The notes beneath the pieces are model-generated. The model saw nothing but the letters and a program-made list of their open reading frames with translations, was not told where the DNA came from and made no database searches. Positions 60,579-64,000 of a stretch of DNA of 64,000 nucleotides are shown here, piece by piece. Numbering within the stretch: position 1 is the stretch's first letter; each line of letters opens with the position of its first letter. The position numbers and the translations under genes were made by a program. The stretch comes from Rhodococcus gordoniae (GTDB lineage: Bacteria; Actinomycetota; Actinomycetes; Mycobacteriales; Mycobacteriaceae), in the NCBI RefSeq assembly GCF_001646655.1, contig NZ_LPZN01000002.1:62001-126000 (forward strand). The letters are read 5' to 3'.

Positions 60579-61814
60579 CTACGAGACCAGGAACCGGCCC
60601 AGTTGCGGCGCGGCCTCACCGGGATGCTTCGCCTGTATGCCCTCACCGATGGCCTGCAGCTTCCACTCGCTGCCCTGGCGGTAGACCTTCGCCATCACCA
60701 TCCCCGTGAACGGCATGCCGCCCTGCAGCGTGTAGCGGGCGAGCTCGGTGTCGATCGTGCCGTCGACGAGGCGGCAGAATGCGTTCTGCACCTGCTCGAA
60801 GGTGTGGCCCTTGTAGGAGGTCACGATGAACATCACCGTGGTGACGTGGACGGGGACGCGGGTGAGGTCGACGAGCATGACCTCGTCGTCGCCCTCGCCG
60901 GCACCGGTGAGATTGTCGCCCTGGTGCCGGACCGATCCGTCCTTCGACTGCAGCTGGCCGTAGTACACGACGTCGGCGATCTGGTTGTCGGCGAACATCA
61001 CGGCCGAGGCGTCGAGGTCGATGTCGGCGGAGCGATTGCCGAACAGGCCGCGCTTCTCGACCGGATCCCAGCCGAGACCCATGCGCAGGAAGGTCAGCGC
61101 GACGCCGCCGTCCTTGCGCAGGGTGACTTTCTGACCCTTCACCAGGCTCACCGGACGGTTCTTCGTCAGACTGACCTCGGCGGGCTGTGCAGGCTGTGCC
61201 GGAGGCGGGGTGTGTGCCGGAGGCGGGGTCGGCTGCACCGGCGGAGGGGGCGTGGCAGCGACGGGCTGCGGTGCGGCCGCCGGCTGAGCGGGAGCGTCGT
61301 CGACGCTGACGCCGTGGTCGGTCACCAGCGCCGCGAATCCGCCCGCATATCCCTGCCCCACGGCGCGGACCTTCCACGCACCCTGACGCCGGTACAGCTC
61401 CAGCGCGATGACGATGGATTCGCTGCTCAGTCCGTCGATCCGGTACTCGTACAGCACGGTTCCACTGCTGTCGGACACCCGCGCGGTGGGCGGCGCGAAC
61501 CGGCCGAAGTTGCTCGACGCGTCGTCGAGAGTGATCACGGCGCGCACCTGATCGATGTCGGCGGGCACCTGCGCGAGCGACACGGCGAGCGACGCGGCCT
61601 GACCGGGCGCCCCGGAAACGAGGCGCACGCCCGGTCCCGTGGGCTGGTTGAAGAAGACGAAGTCGGCGTCGGAACGCACCTTGCCGTCGGCCTTGACGAG
61701 CAGTGCGGACAGATCGGCAGGGGTGGTCAGCTCGAGCGAGACGACGACGTCGGACGCGGTGATCGGTCCGTTCTGACCCTTGGAGAGCGGAGTCGGCAAG
61801 AGATGTGTCCTCAC
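60579..61814 (-). CDS. TerD-family protein with two TerD domains
   Basis: The 411-residue protein has TerD domain 1 (about residues 1-170; IVIALELYRRQGAWKVRAVGQGYAGGFAALVTDHGV), a Pro/Ala-rich linker (about 175-215), and TerD domain 2 (VSLVKGQKVTLRKDGGVALTFLRMGLGWDP, ADIDLDASAVMFADN, HQGDNLTGAGEGDDEVMLVDL). The acidic DxDLDxS and GDNLTGxGxGDDE loops are the usual Ca-binding residues of the family. GTG 61814 is the start; the ribosome site is weak. It shares the operon with the HAD and PRTase genes. Confidence 0.92.
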   Translation of the reverse strand: MRTHLLPTPLSKGQNGPITASDVVVSLELTTPADLSALLVKADGKVRSDADFVFFNQPTGPGVRLVSGAPGQAASLAVSLAQVPADIDQVRAVITLDDASSNFGRFAPPTARVSDSSGTVLYEYRIDGLSSESIVIALELYRRQGAWKVRAVGQGYAGGFAALVTDHGVSVDDAPAQPAAAPQPVAATPPPPVQPTPPPAHTPPPAQPAQPAEVSLTKNRPVSLVKGQKVTLRKDGGVALTFLRMGLGWDPVEKRGLFGNRSADIDLDASAVMFADNQIADVVYYGQLQSKDGSVRHQGDNLTGAGEGDDEVMLVDLTRVPVHVTTVMFIVTSYKGHTFEQVQNAFCRLVDGTIDTELARYTLQGGMPFTGMVMAKVYRQGSEWKLQAIGEGIQAKHPGEAAPQLGRFLVS

Positions 61815-61841
61815 TGTGTCGGTGACCGGGCGCCTTCTACT

Positions 61842-62687
61842 CTACGAAGCGGCCGGAAGACGAGCGGATCGGGCGAACCAGGCGAGGATCTCCTCCCCGG
61901 CCGTGACGCCCGCAGCGCCGGTCACCGACACCGTCGGGTGGCACCAGTCCATCAGTTCGAGTTCGCCGTGACGAGGCCGGATCGCGGCATCCGCGGCCTT
62001 GAGCATCTCCGCGTCGAGCGCGCCGTCGCCCGCGGCCAGGACGGGCGCATCGTCCGTGAGCACCCCCCGATCTCGGAGCCTGCGGCGCACCTCCGCCACC
62101 GCGCGGCTCTTGCACACGCTGTTCGGCATCGTGTAGATCTTGCGGCCCTGCTGCGACGCGTTCCAGCCCCGCGCCGAACACCAGTCGTGCCAGTCGTCGA
62201 GGAATCCGGCAGGTTGCGCTGCGACGTCGACGACGAGATAGCAGAACAACTCGTCGGCGATGCGGAACTTCGACACCCAGTCCTCGGAGATGCGACTGCG
62301 CAGTTCGGTCGTGATCTCGTCGAGGCTCGCACCCCCCTCACGTACCGCCGACTCCACGGTTCTGCGCCAGAGTGGGTCGAGATGTCCGTCCTCGAGGATC
62401 GACCCACCGTTGCTCGCGATGGCGTACCGCCACGGGCCGCCGGGGAGGTCGATGCGGCGGAACTGTTCGGGTGTGCGCGTGGTCGTCGGTACCACCGCCG
62501 CCTCGTCGGCGAGGGCACGTAGTTGTCGGGCTGCGCCGTCGGTGACGTACGACAGCGGTGCACCCTCGTAGTACTCGACACACAGCAGGTCCTGCGTGGC
62601 GAACTGGTCGCCGGTCATCGCGGCGCGCGAATAGATGAGGGTGCGGTCGAGGTCGGTGGCGACCAGTGCAGGCACAGGGGTGTTCAC
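61842..62687 (-). CDS. HAD-superfamily hydrolase of the Ter module
   Basis: The 281-residue phosphatase starts at GTG 62687, overlapping the PRTase stop (GTGA), with AAGGA upstream. Motif I is DLDRTL (nucleophile Asp near residue 10), the cap follows with AIASNGGSILEDG, and motif IV is GDGALDAEM. The Cof-like fold fits sugar- or nucleotide-phosphate phosphatases. In published analyses of Ter systems such an HAD is part of a predicted nucleoside-like metabolite pathway with the neighbouring PRTase. Substrate unknown. Confidence 0.9.
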   Translation of the reverse strand: MNTPVPALVATDLDRTLIYSRAAMTGDQFATQDLLCVEYYEGAPLSYVTDGAARQLRALADEAAVVPTTTRTPEQFRRIDLPGGPWRYAIASNGGSILEDGHLDPLWRRTVESAVREGGASLDEITTELRSRISEDWVSKFRIADELFCYLVVDVAAQPAGFLDDWHDWCSARGWNASQQGRKIYTMPNSVCKSRAVAEVRRRLRDRGVLTDDAPVLAAGDGALDAEMLKAADAAIRPRHGELELMDWCHPTVSVTGAAGVTAGEEILAWFARSARLPAAS

Positions 62688-63790
62688 GGCAGGTCCTTGA
62701 TCAGTCCCATACAGGAGTAGGCGAGGTCGGGGACCTCCTCGACGGGGACGTTCCGGGCAGCCGCGAGCATGCGGATGTGGGCGTGTTCGTCCGACGTGAT
62801 GTCGCGCACCAGCACCTTCCAGGGAACGCGGCGCAACAGCACACGAGTCGTCTCCCCGACACCGGGTTTGACGAAGTTGACGCTCGAGATTCCGTACTGT
62901 GCCCGTACTCGTTCGACGGACTCCCAGCCGGCCCAGGTGGGCGTGCGGTCGGAATCGAGCACCGCCCGTGCGGCCGAGTCGACGTCCCCGCACGTGTCGA
63001 ACTCCGCGGTCACAGCGTCGAGCAAGTGATTCGACACGTCGTCGGAAGCCAGCTCGGAGTAGAACTTCGCCCCGTGGAACTCGCCGGGGCCGATCAGCGT
63101 GTCGTTGAGGACCGTCCGTGACACCAAGCCGGAGACGGTGGAGTTCAGGCAGGCCGAGGCGATGAGGAAGTCGTCGCGCGTGCCGTAGGTGCGTACGCAG
63201 TGGCCGGGGTCCGCGAGCACGGCGAGATCGTCGGACAGGCCGGGGCCACCGCGCGCGGCGTATTCGGCGAGGGCGGCGGACAGTTCGCGTGCGATCGCCC
63301 CCTTACCGGTCCAGCCGTCGACGAAGACGACGGATTCGGGGTCGTGTCGCTCGGTAACGTAATCCAGGGCAGCGCAGTCGATTCCGCGCCCGCGAACGAT
63401 CGATGCCGTGTAGTGCGGCAGCGACAGGCCGTGCCGACGCAACGCCCACCGGCGGATCAGGATGCCGATGGGGGTGCCCGCCCGCGCGAGCGACACGAGG
63501 GTCAGGTCCGTCCCGCGTTCGGCGAGAAGCAGTTCGGTGACCGTGCCCACCGCATGCGCCAACCGGCCGGCTGTCGTGGCCAGTGCCTTGTCGAACAGTT
63601 CGCGATAGGCGGCGTCGGGCTGGTACTCGATCGGCAGGGACTCGGCGTAGTGCGCGAGACCCGCCTGGATCCGTGCCTCGCGTTCGGCGATGTCGCCCTC
63701 GAGGTCGACGTGGGAGAGGTCCTCGAGCAGCCACGTCACCTCGTCGGGTGCGTAGGAGCCGAACTCGGGTCCGGTGAGCGGCACGGTCAT
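62684..63790 (-). CDS. Phosphoribosyltransferase/PELOTA-type Ter protein ('cysteine protease StiP' family)
   Basis: The 368-residue protein starts at ATG 63790, overlapping the previous stop. The N-terminus FGSYAPDEVTWLLEDLS matches the family usually labelled StiP. The PRPP-binding loop is VVFVDGWTGKGAI, with VSLARAGTPIGILIRRWA before it. The C-terminal 90 residues (ISSVNFVKPGVGETTRVLLRRVPWKVLVRD) look like a PELOTA-type RNA-binding module. Comparative studies predict it transfers phosphoribose in a Ter-linked nucleoside-like pathway. I see no protease triad. Confidence 0.9.
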   Translation of the reverse strand: MTVPLTGPEFGSYAPDEVTWLLEDLSHVDLEGDIAEREARIQAGLAHYAESLPIEYQPDAAYRELFDKALATTAGRLAHAVGTVTELLLAERGTDLTLVSLARAGTPIGILIRRWALRRHGLSLPHYTASIVRGRGIDCAALDYVTERHDPESVVFVDGWTGKGAIARELSAALAEYAARGGPGLSDDLAVLADPGHCVRTYGTRDDFLIASACLNSTVSGLVSRTVLNDTLIGPGEFHGAKFYSELASDDVSNHLLDAVTAEFDTCGDVDSAARAVLDSDRTPTWAGWESVERVRAQYGISSVNFVKPGVGETTRVLLRRVPWKVLVRDITSDEHAHIRMLAAARNVPVEEVPDLAYSCMGLIKDLP

Positions 63791-64000
63791 GAAATCTCCC
63801 TGTGGGTGCGCAGCACCGTCGGATCGGTTGCGGGCACGACCGCGACGAGGACGTCCTCGCCGGCTGCGGTGAGCACGTCGAGAACACCTCCCGGTGCGTG
63901 GAGGCGGTCGGTGTCGGCGGGCGAATCGATCACGAGGATCAGCTCGGGCCGGACCTCGGTCGGGGTGGGCCACTGCGCGTTGTAGAGATAGCGCGGCACC
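63787..64000 (-). CDS. Partial gene at window end, upstream member of the Ter module
   Basis: The frame is open through the last base, so the gene extends past the window; its last 71 or so residues are visible. PRYLYNAQWPTPTEVRPELILVIDSP resembles the C-terminal TRSP part of Ter-linked phosphoribosyltransferases, where a YLYN motif recurs, but this is a weak match. Its stop overlaps the StiP-type start by four bases, so it is the preceding gene of the same operon. Its full function cannot be stated. Confidence 0.6.
   Translation of the reverse strand, partial: VPRYLYNAQWPTPTEVRPELILVIDSPADTDRLHAPGGVLDVLTAAGEDVLVAVVPATDPTVLRTHREIS

Noticed and set aside
59121-62522. Very long plus-strand open frame of over 1100 codons opposite the TerD/HAD genes
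   Set aside because: It is an antisense shadow of GC-rich codon use. The minus-strand genes have family motifs, ribosome sites and coupled ends; this frame has none.
62684-63790. Annotating the StiP-like protein as a cysteine protease
   Set aside because: It shows a PRPP-binding loop and no protease catalytic dyad; the protease label appears to be historical.

Overview
The window is high-GC DNA with strong codon bias, many GTG starts and many 4-base ATGA/GTGA stop-start overlaps. Its gene sets are typical of mycolic-acid actinobacteria: a leucine-degradation operon like the Mycobacterium accD1-accA1-fadE19-citE genes, DtxR/IdeR-type iron boxes, an HspR-type repressor beside hsp20, and abundant acyl-CoA genes. 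A Rhodococcus chromosome is the most likely source (inference). No transposase, integrase, phage gene, tRNA, rRNA or CRISPR array was seen.

Layout. 1-4.5 kb: tail of an alpha/beta hydrolase, a hypothetical gene and a complete proX-proV-proW-proZ type osmoprotectant ABC importer. 4.7-8 kb: an orphan membrane histidine kinase divergent from a LysR regulator. 8-16 kb: a molybdenum hydroxylase locus on the minus strand (MoxR, CoxE-like VWA, XdhC, then CoxS, CoxL, CoxM, CoxG). Its large subunit carries AYRGAGR, so it is form II and probably not a true CO dehydrogenase. 16-21.5 kb: stress and signalling genes (zinc ribbon, hspR/hsp20, zinc alcohol dehydrogenase, a one-TM protein, a CheY-like regulator with a CHASE3-type kinase).

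21.8-32.3 kb: leucine catabolism. A TetR repressor diverges from accD1-accA1-fadE19-maoC-citE. An IclR gene separates these from scoAB, which would activate the acetoacetate product. Together they cover isovaleryl-CoA to acetoacetyl-CoA. 32.4-36.1 kb: IclR plus the hydratase, acylating acetaldehyde dehydrogenase and aldolase of the aromatic meta-cleavage lower pathway, with no ring-cleavage gene nearby. 36.2-39.5 kb: an acetyltransferase, bfr and bfd with two iron boxes, and three consecutive AIM24-family genes.

39.6-59 kb: a large acyl-CoA catabolic island. It has three acyl-CoA dehydrogenases, a class III CoA-transferase, an MFS transporter, two thiolases, two SDRs, two acyl-CoA synthetases, an enoyl-CoA hydratase, an MBL-fold hydrolase, a methyltransferase and two tandem LysR regulators. 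The substrate cannot be told from sequence.

59-64 kb: a minus-strand Ter-type stress module running off the window end: a partial gene, a PRTase/PELOTA ('StiP') protein, an HAD phosphatase, a double TerD protein, and a TerD fused to an unusual C-terminal domain. This module and the catabolic island are the least characterised parts of the window.
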